Shown here: one piece after another, positions 50,730 through 58,957 of the stretch | Layout of the letters: every line of letters starts with the position of its first letter | Position numbering within the stretch: the first letter of the stretch is position 1 | NCBI GenBank assembly: GCA_035637115.1 | Contig: DASPXV010000250.1 | Location: forward strand, 1-64,000 | Direction: 5' to 3' | Source: JAICSD01 sp035637115 | Lineage (GTDB): Bacteria > Acidobacteriota > Vicinamibacteria > Vicinamibacterales > 2-12-FULL-66-21 | DNA length: 64,000 nt | Program-made: the position numbers and the translations under genes | The notes under the pieces: model-generated | Told to the model about the DNA's origin: nothing | The model's input: only the letters and a program-made list of their open reading frames with translations | Databases searched by the model: none

Positions 50730-50735
50730 TCGCGG

Positions 50736-52454
50736 ATGTCACGCTTCACGCGCCTGATCGTGGTCGTCGCGATCCTGATCCTGCCCGGATGCGCCGACAG
50801 CATAGTGATCCTGCACGTCAGCCCCGACGGACACGGCCGTGCGGTCATTACCACACGCCTTTACGAAGCCAACCTGCGCGCGTTCGACGGCATGTTTACG
50901 GGTTCGCCGACGCAGACACCGCTCGATCAGGAGCTGCCCCCTCCGGAAGAAGGAGGGCTCGCGCGGCAGTTCGGCACGGGCGTCAAGCTCGCGTCCAGCA
51001 AGTTCGAGAAAACACCCGACGGTGCCATGCGCACGTCGATCGTCGAGTTCGAGGACGTCACGAAACTGCGGATGGACATCGTGCCGGCATTCGGCGGTGC
51101 CACGGTGCATGTCGGCGGTATCACGGATCAGCCGGTGATCTCTTTCGCGATGAAGCCGCACGATAACGGCGACCGCCTGCTTCTCGTCCGTCTTCCTGAC
51201 GGCCGGATTGCTCCGGATCCGGACCCGCAGATGACCGTATTGAAGACGGACTCGCCGGAGGAGCTGGCATTCAAGCGCGCGATCGGGCACATGGCGGTGC
51301 GCCTGTACGTGGAGATGGAAGACGTGCCGCTGTTGCGCACGAACGCGCCCGTGACGAAAGGGAATCGCGCGACGATTCTCGATCTCGATCTCGACAAGAT
51401 CATCAATGGCCTCGACGAAGATAAGGTGCGTCGCGCGATGTCTCCAGGCTCCATGCAGGAGATGCTGTGGCAGCTCGGCGACATGCCCGGAGCGATCGTC
51501 CCCGTGGATCACGAGGTCTTTCTCGAGTTCGAGACTCCGCAGCCGCAGCAACCGGCGGCACCGGCGCAACCGGCGGCTCAGGCGCCGCCGGATACGGAAA
51601 TTTACCTGGCGCCGCTGAAGAACACGAACGGCAGGATCGAAGTCGGCGAGGCAATCAACATCACGAACAGTCCTGGGTACGACAATCAGCCGTCCTTCAC
51701 GCCGGATGGGCGTGCGATCGTCTTTACATCGGTGCGCGGGCCGTCACCAGGGCTGCGCGATGCCGCGCCGGGCCAAACCGATATCTATCGGTACGACATC
51801 GCCTCACGTGAGATCTCGCGGGTCACGCAGACCGTCGAGAGCGAGTACTCGCCTACGGTCATGCTGGATGGGACGCGCATTTCCGTCATTCGCGTCGAAA
51901 CCGATGGCACGCAGCGGCTCTGGAGCATCGCTCCAAGCGGACCCAAGATTCAGTCGGACGTGGTGCTTCGAGACGTCAAGCCTGTCGGGTATCACGCGTG
52001 GGCGGACGATCACACGCTCGCATTGTTCGTGCTCGGACAGCCGCCGACGCTGCAGCTCGCGGACACGCGCACCGGCACAGCGCGCATCATCGCATCCGAC
52101 GTCGGACGCTCAATCCAGCGCATGCCCGGGTCGTCTGCCGCGCGGGACATCAGTTTCGTGCAGCGCGAGCGGGCAGGAGATGTGACGCGCCTGATCATCA
52201 AGAAGCTCACGCCCGCGACGGGCGCGGTCTCGGTGCTCACGCCCGCAGTCGATGGCGCGACGGAAGCGGATACGGCGTGGACGCCGGATGGCACGCTGCT
52301 CATGGCAAAGGGAGCGACGCTTTACGGATGGCGCCAGGGGCAGCCGGGATGGACAGAAATCGCGGCGCTTGAACGGTTGAGCTTGCGCGGCGTAACGCGG
52401 CTGGCCGTCAGTCCCAAAGGGGATTACCTCGCGCTTGTCAGTTCTCCGCGATGA
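50736..52454 (+). CDS. Lipoprotein with TolB-like beta-propeller
   Basis: 572 aa. The N-terminus ends in the lipobox LPGC (Cys about 19). Residues about 20-260 form an uncharacterised mixed domain (SIVILHVSPDGHGRAVITTR...). A Pro/Gln/Ala-rich linker (about 267-288) follows. A C-terminal propeller has TolB-type blades (NQPSFTPDGRAIVFTSVRG, YRYDIASREISRVTQ, EYSPTVMLDGTRISVIR, DTAWTPDGTLLMAKG, RLAVSPKGDYLALVSS). Probably a surface- or periplasm-anchored binding protein. The start follows the shared divergent promoter by 6 bases. Confidence 0.75.
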   Translation: MSRFTRLIVVVAILILPGCADSIVILHVSPDGHGRAVITTRLYEANLRAFDGMFTGSPTQTPLDQELPPPEEGGLARQFGTGVKLASSKFEKTPDGAMRTSIVEFEDVTKLRMDIVPAFGGATVHVGGITDQPVISFAMKPHDNGDRLLLVRLPDGRIAPDPDPQMTVLKTDSPEELAFKRAIGHMAVRLYVEMEDVPLLRTNAPVTKGNRATILDLDLDKIINGLDEDKVRRAMSPGSMQEMLWQLGDMPGAIVPVDHEVFLEFETPQPQQPAAPAQPAAQAPPDTEIYLAPLKNTNGRIEVGEAINITNSPGYDNQPSFTPDGRAIVFTSVRGPSPGLRDAAPGQTDIYRYDIASREISRVTQTVESEYSPTVMLDGTRISVIRVETDGTQRLWSIAPSGPKIQSDVVLRDVKPVGYHAWADDHTLALFVLGQPPTLQLADTRTGTARIIASDVGRSIQRMPGSSAARDISFVQRERAGDVTRLIIKKLTPATGAVSVLTPAVDGATEADTAWTPDGTLLMAKGATLYGWRQGQPGWTEIAALERLSLRGVTRLAVSPKGDYLALVSSPR

Positions 52455-52487
52455 GTGGGTTGGTATACTCCCATCGGGGACCCTGCA

Positions 52488-52895
52488 GTGTCGCTGTTAC
52501 CCGGGCGGCCGCTCGTTCTGCTGGTCGAAGACGACCGCGAAGGGCGAATGCTGTTTGCGGAGTGGCTGCAGGAGGCGGGATTCCGCGTGGAACAAGCGCA
52601 TAACGGTCTCCAGGCGCTCGAGCGCGCCTTCGATCTGCTGCCAGACGCCATCCTCACCGATCTGAATATCCCCGGCATTGACGGCTACGAGCTGACACGC
52701 CGCCTGAAAACCGATCCACGTACGGAACGCATTCCCGTGCTCGCGGTAACTGGATACGCCCCCTTCACACAGGACCCGTCGCGCGCGGACCGCGCGGGAT
52801 GCGACGCGATCCTGCCCAAGCCGTGCCAGGCCGAAGACCTGGAACACACGCTCACCCAGCTGATCGCGCGGGCGCGCGCGCGGCGCTCCGCCTGA
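52488..52895 (+). CDS. Single-domain response regulator
   Basis: 135 aa CheY-like receiver: PLVLLVEDDREGRM (acidic pair), AILTDLNIPGIDGYEL (phosphoacceptor Asp), PVLAVTGYAPF (Thr) and AILPKPCQ (Lys). No output domain. GTG 52488 is chosen as nearest to the domain; GTG 52455 would add 11 residues. TATACT (52464-52469) upstream is a likely -10. It is followed 8 bases later by another receiver gene, suggesting a phosphorelay pair. Confidence 0.88.
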   Translation: MSLLPGRPLVLLVEDDREGRMLFAEWLQEAGFRVEQAHNGLQALERAFDLLPDAILTDLNIPGIDGYELTRRLKTDPRTERIPVLAVTGYAPFTQDPSRADRAGCDAILPKPCQAEDLEHTLTQLIARARARRSA

Positions 52896-52903
52896 TTCGC
52901 GCG

Positions 52904-53266
52904 ATGGCGTCGGTGATGATCATCGAAGACGACCGGGACACCCGCGAAATGCTCGGACGTTTCCTCGAACTCGAAGGGTTCGACGTGCGCACCGCGGCGA
53001 ACGGCGAGCTTGCGCTGCGGGCGCTGCAAGAGGACGGGCAGCCGTGCGTCATCATCCTCGATCTGATGATGCCGGTGATGAACGGCTGGCAGTTCCGTGA
53101 GGCGCAGCAGAGCGATCCGGCGCTCTCGCGCATTCCCGTCGTGGTCGTCACCGCGGCCGGCGCGCGCGAACAGGTCCCGGAAATCAGCGCCGACGGCTGG
53201 CTTTCGAAGCCCGTCGATTTCGATCGGCTGCTTGCGACGATCGCACCGCTGTGTCGTACGCCGTAG
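52904..53266 (+). CDS. Single-domain response regulator
   Basis: 120 aa CheY-like receiver with all catalytic residues: MIIEDDRDTREM, CVIILDLMMPVMNGWQF, IPVVVVTAAGARE and WLSKPVDFDRLL. ATG 52904, 8 bases after the preceding receiver gene, so probably co-transcribed. The last 83 bases overlap, antisense, the 3' end of the L,D-transpeptidase gene. Confidence 0.9.
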   Translation: MASVMIIEDDRDTREMLGRFLELEGFDVRTAANGELALRALQEDGQPCVIILDLMMPVMNGWQFREAQQSDPALSRIPVVVVTAAGAREQVPEISADGWLSKPVDFDRLLATIAPLCRTP

Positions 53267-54959
53267 CCGCCTGATCGGCGCGCATCTTCAGCTTATTCAG
53301 CACGCCCGCGAGCAGCGTCATCTGACGGCCATCGATGCCGTAGAGATCGCCGCGGAATTGCAGGATGCCGTCCGCGGAGACGCGCGCCGTCCAGTATCCG
53401 AGGTAGACGGGGATCGGTGCGCGCAGCTTCACGGTACGCTCCTCGCCCGCGTGCATCGCCGCATCAATCTTTTCCGGCGTCCATTCCGGCTGATCGCCAA
53501 GCACGTATTGCGCGAGCTTCTCGGCCTCCTCGACGCGGACGCACCCGTGGCTGAACGAACGCGTCGTGCGCGCGAACAACGAGTCCGCCGGCGTGTCGTG
53601 CAGGTAGACGTTGAACGAGTTCGGGAACATGAACTTCACCAGGCCGAGCGAGTTCGACGATCCGGGGCGCTGGCGGATCCTGTAGGCGCCGGCATTCTCG
53701 AGATCGATCGACGAAGGATCGACGACGTTGCCGTTGTTGTCGACGACTTCCATGTTGGTGCGCTGCAGGAAGGCGGAATCGCGCAGCACCGATGGGAGCG
53801 TTTCGTTCTTCACGATATCGGGCGGAATGTTCCAGTACGGCGCGAACACCACGTGCGTCATGTCATCGGCGAAGATCGGCGTGGGGGTGTCCTTCTTGCC
53901 GACGACAACGCGCATGGAGAGCGGCACCTTGTCGTGGTCCCACACCTCGAGCCGGTACTCGGGGATGTTGACCAGGATGTAGCGATCGCCTAGCGCGCGC
54001 GGCAGCCAGCGCCAGCGCTCGAGGTTGAGCGAGAGCTGCCGAATGCGTTCGTCGATCGGGACGTTCATCTGCGCGACAACGGCAGCGCCCACAGTCCCAT
54101 CGGGTTCGAGGCCGTGGCGCCGCTGGAAACGCTTGACCGCTTCCTGAAGCTCTGCGCCGTACCGCGTGTCCTGTTCGTTTACGGCGTCGGTATAGTCGCC
54201 GGTGATCGATAGACGCTTCGCGAGCGCGAGGACGGCGGGATTGTTCTGTCCCGGCTTCAGCTTGAGCTGCGCTGGGAGCGGCTGCCATCCGCCGCGCTGC
54301 GCCAGCTCGCGGTACTTGGCGAGCGCATCACGGAGCCCAACGTACTGCCGATGCTGCGGAACGAGTTCCTTCAACGACGCCGCAACGCGGTTCTCGTCGA
54401 TGGACTTCTCCAGCAGTCCCAGGAGATCGGGTTTGTCGTCGCGGATCTTCCAGTTCGGATCCGCGTGCGAGAGATCCGAAACTCCGCTTGACAGGTCCGA
54501 CGCGTAGCTCAGATACAGGTAGGTGAGCCAGACGTCCAGCTTCGAGGCTTCCGCCGGAGCGAATCCCTTCGTCGTGAGAAACCCGCGTCCCGCTTCCTGG
54601 CGCCGTGCCGTGAGCGTGGCGACGTTGTAGAGCGCCGGGTCGAGCCCTTCGCGGTCGGCGCCCTGCAGTGCGCCAATCAGCTCGTCCATCTGCGGCCGCG
54701 CCTTCCGATTCTCGATCCACGCTGGCGCTTCGCCGCGCTTCTGATAGAACTGTCGCGTGAGCTTCCACAGGCGCGCACCTTCGTCGTCTGCGGCGACGAA
54801 GATCGGCCTGGCGCCGCTCAGCGCCTCGCCAACGGTCATCTCCCCTCGGCCTGACGTGCCGGCTGCGCCGGGCTGGTCCGGCTGGTGCTTACCGTGCCGA
54901 TCGCATGCGACGAACGCAAACGCTGACACGAGCAACGCCGCCACAGTACGTCTGGTCAT
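53184..54959 (-). CDS. L,D-transpeptidase, YcbB/LdtD-like
   Basis: 591 aa peptidoglycan cross-linking enzyme. ATG 54959 has GAGGAGG 8 bases upstream and gives a lipoprotein-like leader (MTRRTVAALLVSAFAFVAC, Cys19). An N-terminal scaffold domain, a peptidoglycan-binding-1 region (NPAVLALAKRLSITGDYTD... YGAELQEAVKRFQRRHGLEPDG) and the YkuD catalytic domain follow. The catalytic motif is HDTPADSLF ... SFSHGCVRVE with the nucleophilic Cys. It would form 3-3 cross-links or attach proteins to the wall. The basic C-terminal tail overlaps the convergent receiver gene. Confidence 0.92.
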   Translation of the reverse strand: MTRRTVAALLVSAFAFVACDRHGKHQPDQPGAAGTSGRGEMTVGEALSGARPIFVAADDEGARLWKLTRQFYQKRGEAPAWIENRKARPQMDELIGALQGADREGLDPALYNVATLTARRQEAGRGFLTTKGFAPAEASKLDVWLTYLYLSYASDLSSGVSDLSHADPNWKIRDDKPDLLGLLEKSIDENRVAASLKELVPQHRQYVGLRDALAKYRELAQRGGWQPLPAQLKLKPGQNNPAVLALAKRLSITGDYTDAVNEQDTRYGAELQEAVKRFQRRHGLEPDGTVGAAVVAQMNVPIDERIRQLSLNLERWRWLPRALGDRYILVNIPEYRLEVWDHDKVPLSMRVVVGKKDTPTPIFADDMTHVVFAPYWNIPPDIVKNETLPSVLRDSAFLQRTNMEVVDNNGNVVDPSSIDLENAGAYRIRQRPGSSNSLGLVKFMFPNSFNVYLHDTPADSLFARTTRSFSHGCVRVEEAEKLAQYVLGDQPEWTPEKIDAAMHAGEERTVKLRAPIPVYLGYWTARVSADGILQFRGDLYGIDGRQMTLLAGVLNKLKMRADQAATAYDTAVRSSQAADRNRRASKASRRR

Positions 54960-55059
54960 CCAGGCGTCCTCCTCTGTCAGTTCCACAGCAAGCAAAGTGC
55001 CTACGGTTCGGCTTCGAAATCGTTCAGGTTTCCTGCCGAGTGTGTAGGTGGCTACCAAC

Positions 55060-56256
55060 ATGAGGCGGAAACAGCGGAGCTTGGGGGAAGAGATTCACCA
55101 GGACATGAATATCGTCGCCGCGGGCCTCTTGTACGACCTTTCCATTCTTCAAGGTTCGGAGCGGAGCGCGTTCGGCTACAAGCGCGCCGCGAAAGCGCTC
55201 GCTGCGGGAACCGATCGATCGGTCGTGGACCTGATCGAGGAAGGGATCCTGCGGGATGTGCCGTTCGTGGGCGTATCGAGCGAGCGCGTCGTCTCGGAAC
55301 TCGTGCGGACCGGAGAGTCGGCCGCCGTTCAGGCGGCGGTCGCGGCATCTTCGAAGCGGAGTGAAGTAGAGAAGCGCCGCGGCTTCCGCCGTGCCTATCT
55401 CAGTCGCCACGCGATGCGGATCGCGCTGGACGCGCCGCTTGATGCGTCGATCGTTTCGACGCGCAGCTATCTCGGCGATCTGCAGATGCATTCGACGTGG
55501 AGCGACGGCGGCGAGTCGATCGCGGATCTCGCGGAAGGGGGCTACGAGCTCGGATGGTTGCGTATCGGCGTCACCGATCACTCGTACGGCCTTCCGATCG
55601 CCCGCGGGATGAGCATGGAGTCCGCCCGCGCCCAGCATCACGAGATCGACGAGTTGAACGAGCGCTTCGCGGGGCGGATCCGAGTGTACAAGGGCGTCGA
55701 AGCGAACATCCTTGCGGACGGCGCGCTGGACCTGCAGGAAGAGGAACGCGGCCTCTTCGAATACGTGATCGCCTCACCGCATTCGCAGCTGCGGAAGGAT
55801 ACCGATCAGACCGCGCGAATGCTCGCCGCGGTCAAACTGCCGGGTGTCGCGATCCTCGGACACCCGCAAGGGCGGATGTTCAACACCCGGCCGGGCATTA
55901 CGGCGGACTGGCGCAGGGTGTTCAATGAGGCGGCGAAGCGGGACGTTGCGATCGAGATCGACGGCAATTGGCATCGGCAGGACGTCGACTACGAGCTTGC
56001 CGCGATTGCCCTCGAGGAAGGCTGTTTCCTTGCGCTCGATAGCGACGCGCACAGCATCGCCGAATACCCGTTCACCGACTACGCCATCGCGCACGCGCGG
56101 ATCGCCGAGGCCCCGGCGGATCGCGTCGTCAATTGCTGGGAGGAATCCCGGTTCGACGCGTGGCTGCGCGAACGGCGGCCGCGTAGCGCGAAGGCAGTGG
56201 GTGTCCGATCTTCTGCTCAATCAGACGCGAAGCGGCGAGCACCCCGTCGAGGCTGA
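55060..56256 (+). CDS. HhH-PHP protein (PolX-like, no polymerase domain)
   Basis: 398 aa. The N-terminal ~100 residues look like the 8-kDa helix-hairpin-helix domain of family X polymerases (NIVAAGLLYDLSILQGSERS, AFGYKRAAKALAAG, VPFVGVSSERVV). Then a PHP phosphoesterase domain with all metal motifs: LQMHSTWSDG, GVTDHSYG, KGVEANIL, IASPHSQL, ILGHPQGRMFN and LDSDAHS. The palm/fingers catalytic domain that lies between them in PolX is absent. It may be a DNA-end-processing or histidinol-phosphatase-like hydrolase. ATG 55060 has AGGTGG upstream; GTG 55048 is an alternative. The C-terminal 128 bases overlap the HMG-CoA lyase gene. Confidence 0.8.
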   Translation: MRRKQRSLGEEIHQDMNIVAAGLLYDLSILQGSERSAFGYKRAAKALAAGTDRSVVDLIEEGILRDVPFVGVSSERVVSELVRTGESAAVQAAVAASSKRSEVEKRRGFRRAYLSRHAMRIALDAPLDASIVSTRSYLGDLQMHSTWSDGGESIADLAEGGYELGWLRIGVTDHSYGLPIARGMSMESARAQHHEIDELNERFAGRIRVYKGVEANILADGALDLQEEERGLFEYVIASPHSQLRKDTDQTARMLAAVKLPGVAILGHPQGRMFNTRPGITADWRRVFNEAAKRDVAIEIDGNWHRQDVDYELAAIALEEGCFLALDSDAHSIAEYPFTDYAIAHARIAEAPADRVVNCWEESRFDAWLRERRPRSAKAVGVRSSAQSDAKRRAPRRG

Positions 56257-57058
56257 TGCCGGTCTCGATACCAAGACCGTCCAGCATATAGAGAAGATCC
56301 TCGGTCGCAAGATTGCCGGTTGCGCCGGGCGCGTAAGGGCAGCCACCGAGGCCGCCGGCGGAGGCGTCGAAAGTCGTGATGCCCAGCTGCAGCGCGGTCA
56401 GCACGTTTGCGAGCGCGGTGCCGCGTGTGTCGTGGAAGTGCAGGGCGATCTTGTCCAAAGGCACCTGGGCGGCGACGGCGTTGATGACGACCGGCACCTG
56501 CCCTGGATGTCCGATCCCGATCGTGTCGCTGACGGCGACCTCGTACGCGCCCATCGCGATCAGCGCGGCACAGACGCGCGCCACCGCGGCAGGATCGACC
56601 GGGCCTTCAAACGGACAGCCGAAGGCCGTGGACACGTAGGCGCGCACCGGCAAGCCAGCCTCGCGCGCCCGATCGCAGACGGTCTGATAGGTGGCGAGCG
56701 ACTCGTCGATTCCCTGGTTGATGTTCTTGCGGCTGAATGATTCCGATGCCGCCGCGAAGATGGCGACTTCATCTGCCTTGGCATCCATGGCGCGCGCCAG
56801 CCCCGCGAGGTTCGGCACGAGCGCCGTGTAGCGGGTCTCCGGACGGCGCGCGATCCCCGCGAAAACCTCGGCGGCGTCCGACATCTGCGGCACCCATTTC
56901 GCGCTGACGAATGCCGACACTTCGATCGTCTGGTAGCCGGCGCCGCTGAGCGCATTCACGAACGCGATCTTCTCGGCGGTCGTAACCGCCGTGGCCTCGT
57001 TCTGCAGCCCGTCACGCGGACCGACTTCGACGATTCGTACGCGGCGCGGGAGTGTCAT
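56129..57058 (-). CDS. liuE: Hydroxymethylglutaryl-CoA lyase
   Basis: 309 aa enzyme splitting HMG-CoA into acetoacetate and acetyl-CoA, last step of leucine catabolism. Family motifs are EVGPRDGLQNE, SAFVSAKWVPQM, the metal-binding HFHDTRGTALAN and the active-site loop GGLGGCPYAPGATGN with catalytic Cys. ATG 57058 overlaps the biotin-carrier stop by four bases. Last gene of the liu operon. Its 3' end is antisense to the PHP gene over 128 bases. Confidence 0.94.
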   Translation of the reverse strand: MTLPRRVRIVEVGPRDGLQNEATAVTTAEKIAFVNALSGAGYQTIEVSAFVSAKWVPQMSDAAEVFAGIARRPETRYTALVPNLAGLARAMDAKADEVAIFAAASESFSRKNINQGIDESLATYQTVCDRAREAGLPVRAYVSTAFGCPFEGPVDPAAVARVCAALIAMGAYEVAVSDTIGIGHPGQVPVVINAVAAQVPLDKIALHFHDTRGTALANVLTALQLGITTFDASAGGLGGCPYAPGATGNLATEDLLYMLDGLGIETGISLDGVLAASRLIEQKIGHPLPSRYAAAVRAATRRTGIPPSN

Positions 57059-57435
57059 TCGATCTCGATCAGCGTCGCGCCGGGCTGGACCAGCTCACCT
57101 GCACGGCAATTCACCGCGCTGATGCGTCCGCCCGCCGGCGCGCGGAGCGGCAGTTCCATTTTCATCGCTTCGAGCAGCAGCAGGATGTCTCCTCGGCGAA
57201 CTTCCGCGCCCGTGGTCACGTTCACCTGGATGACCGTCGCCGGCATCGGTGCCGTGAGCGACTCGTGTGCGCCGGCCCGCTTGCGCGCGTGGCTCTCCTC
57301 GATGATCTCGTAGACCACGCCGTCATGAAAGATCCAAGTCTTCCCGCCCGACGACACCGCGTACATGCGATCGACGCGAATGCCGTCTCGCACGAGTAAT
57401 TCCCCCGGCGATTGGCCGCGTGCGATGTCCGCCAT
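57055..57435 (-). CDS. Biotin carrier (BCCP) subunit of acyl-CoA carboxylase
   Basis: 126 aa. The C-terminal ~75 residues are a biotinyl domain with EAMKMEL (biotin lysine) and APMPATVIQVNVTTGAEVRRGD. The N-terminal part (RMYAVSSGGKTWIFHDGVVYEIIEE) resembles the BT linker that normally follows the biotin carboxylase in LiuD-type alpha subunits. ATG 57435 overlaps the BC stop in TGATG, so translation can restart. Together with the BC gene it replaces one fused alpha subunit. Confidence 0.9.
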   Translation of the reverse strand: MADIARGQSPGELLVRDGIRVDRMYAVSSGGKTWIFHDGVVYEIIEESHARKRAGAHESLTAPMPATVIQVNVTTGAEVRRGDILLLLEAMKMELPLRAPAGGRISAVNCRAGELVQPGATLIEIE

Positions 57436-58925
57436 CAACGGCCCCAGCCGCGGAGATCAGTCCAGGGCTCGGCAGCTGTTGTCGTGCCATCGACGGAACC
57501 GGCCGGCTGGTTCAACGCGAAAGCAGCCACGGCGCGCACGAAGGGTGACGGTGGGGCTGTCCGCAGGAGGGCGTCCAGATGTTCCTCCACAAAGCCCGTG
57601 TGCACGTCCCCGACGCGAAAGGCAGGATGCTCGAGGATGTTGATCAGGAAGCTGATATTCGTGCGGACACCGAGGATTGGAAAACGGCGCAGGGCGGCAG
57701 CCGTGCGTGCGATCGCGGCATCACGTGTGGCACCGTGTGCGATCAGCTTCGCCAGCATCGGATCGTACTGGACGGGAACCTCCGCTCCTTCGACAACGCC
57801 GCTGTCGATCCGAATGCCGGGCCCGGACGGTTCGCGATACAGCCGAAGCGGTCCCGCCTGCGGCAGAAAGTCGTTTGCGGGATCTTCGGCGTAGACACGG
57901 CATTCGATCGCATGTCCGCGCTGGGCCAGGTCAGCTTGGGTCCATGGAAGCGGTTCACCCATCGCGACGAGGAGCTGCGCACGCACGAGATCGGCGCCCG
58001 TCACGAGCTCGGTGACGGGATGCTCGACCTGCAGCCGCGTGTTCATCTCGAGGAAATAGAACTTCGCCGCGTCGCCGGTGCCGTCGAGCAGGAACTCGAT
58101 CGTACCCGCGTTCAGGTAACCCGATCCCTGTGCAGCCGCCACTGCCGCACGTCCGATTCGCTCGCGCAGTGCCGGCGTCAGCGCGGGGGAGGGACTTTCC
58201 TCAAGGATCTTCTGGTGCCTGCGCTGGATCGAGCATTCGCGCTCGAACAGGTGAACGGTGTTGCCGCGACTGTCCGCGAAGATCTGCACTTCCACGTGAC
58301 GCGGCCGCTCGATCAGCCGCTCTACGTACAGCGTGCCGTCGCCAAACGCGGCGAGCGCTTCGCGTCTCGCCGCAGGAATCGCTTCCGCGAGTGTTGTTTC
58401 GTCGCCCGCGGACCGCATCCCTTTGCCGCCGCCCCCCGCCGATGCTTTGATCAGGACAGGAAAACCAATCGCATGCGCGGCCGCGCTGATGCCTGCATCG
58501 GACTGGTCTGTTGGCGTATGTCCTGGCACGACGGGGACGCCGGCCTTCTCCATGAGTGCGCGCGCGCCGATCTTCGATCCCATGCGATCGATCGCGTCCG
58601 CCGGCGGGCCGACGAAAATCAGTCTCGCGTCGGCGCACGCGGCGGCGAACGCGGCACGCTCCGAGAGAAACCCGTAACCAGGATGGACCGCGTCCGCGCC
58701 GGCGGTGCGCGCCGCATCGATCACGGCGGGGACGTTCAGGTAGCTCTCGCTGGCCGGCGCAGGTCCGACGCGAACGGCGAAGTCGGCGGCGAGCACGTGC
58801 GGCGCATTGGCATCGACATCGGAGTAGATGGCGACGGCCTCGATGTGCATCTCGCGGCACGTGCGGATGATGCGCAGCGCGATCTCACCCCTGTTCGCGA
58901 TCAGCAGCCGGCGGATCGACGACAT
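57435..58925 (-). CDS. liuD: Biotin carboxylase subunit of methylcrotonyl-CoA carboxylase
   Basis: 496 aa ATP-dependent biotin carboxylase. The N-terminal RLLIANRGEIALRIIRTCRE, ATP-grasp loop ASAGGGGKGMR, ERECSIQRRHQKILEESPSP, and FLEMNTRLQVEHPVTE are all intact. The protein ends shortly after the BC domain (WTDLRGWGR), where fused LiuD proteins continue into BT and BCCP domains. Propionyl- or acetyl-CoA carboxylase alpha is an alternative, but the liuB, liuC and HMG-CoA-lyase neighbours favour leucine catabolism. ATG 58925 has TAAGCT 7 bases upstream. Confidence 0.9.
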   Translation of the reverse strand: MSSIRRLLIANRGEIALRIIRTCREMHIEAVAIYSDVDANAPHVLAADFAVRVGPAPASESYLNVPAVIDAARTAGADAVHPGYGFLSERAAFAAACADARLIFVGPPADAIDRMGSKIGARALMEKAGVPVVPGHTPTDQSDAGISAAAHAIGFPVLIKASAGGGGKGMRSAGDETTLAEAIPAARREALAAFGDGTLYVERLIERPRHVEVQIFADSRGNTVHLFERECSIQRRHQKILEESPSPALTPALRERIGRAAVAAAQGSGYLNAGTIEFLLDGTGDAAKFYFLEMNTRLQVEHPVTELVTGADLVRAQLLVAMGEPLPWTQADLAQRGHAIECRVYAEDPANDFLPQAGPLRLYREPSGPGIRIDSGVVEGAEVPVQYDPMLAKLIAHGATRDAAIARTAAALRRFPILGVRTNISFLINILEHPAFRVGDVHTGFVEEHLDALLRTAPPSPFVRAVAAFALNQPAGSVDGTTTAAEPWTDLRGWGR

Positions 58926-58932
58926 CCCGCCG

Positions 58933-58938
58933 AGCTTA
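58933..58938 (-). promoter_or_regulatory. -10-like TAAGCT, biotin carboxylase gene
   Basis: TAAGCT on the minus strand, 7 bases before ATG 58925, in the 32-base gap after liuC. It could be an internal promoter of the liu cluster. Confidence 0.4.
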
Positions 58939-58957
58939 TCACGCGAGTTTTCGCCGA

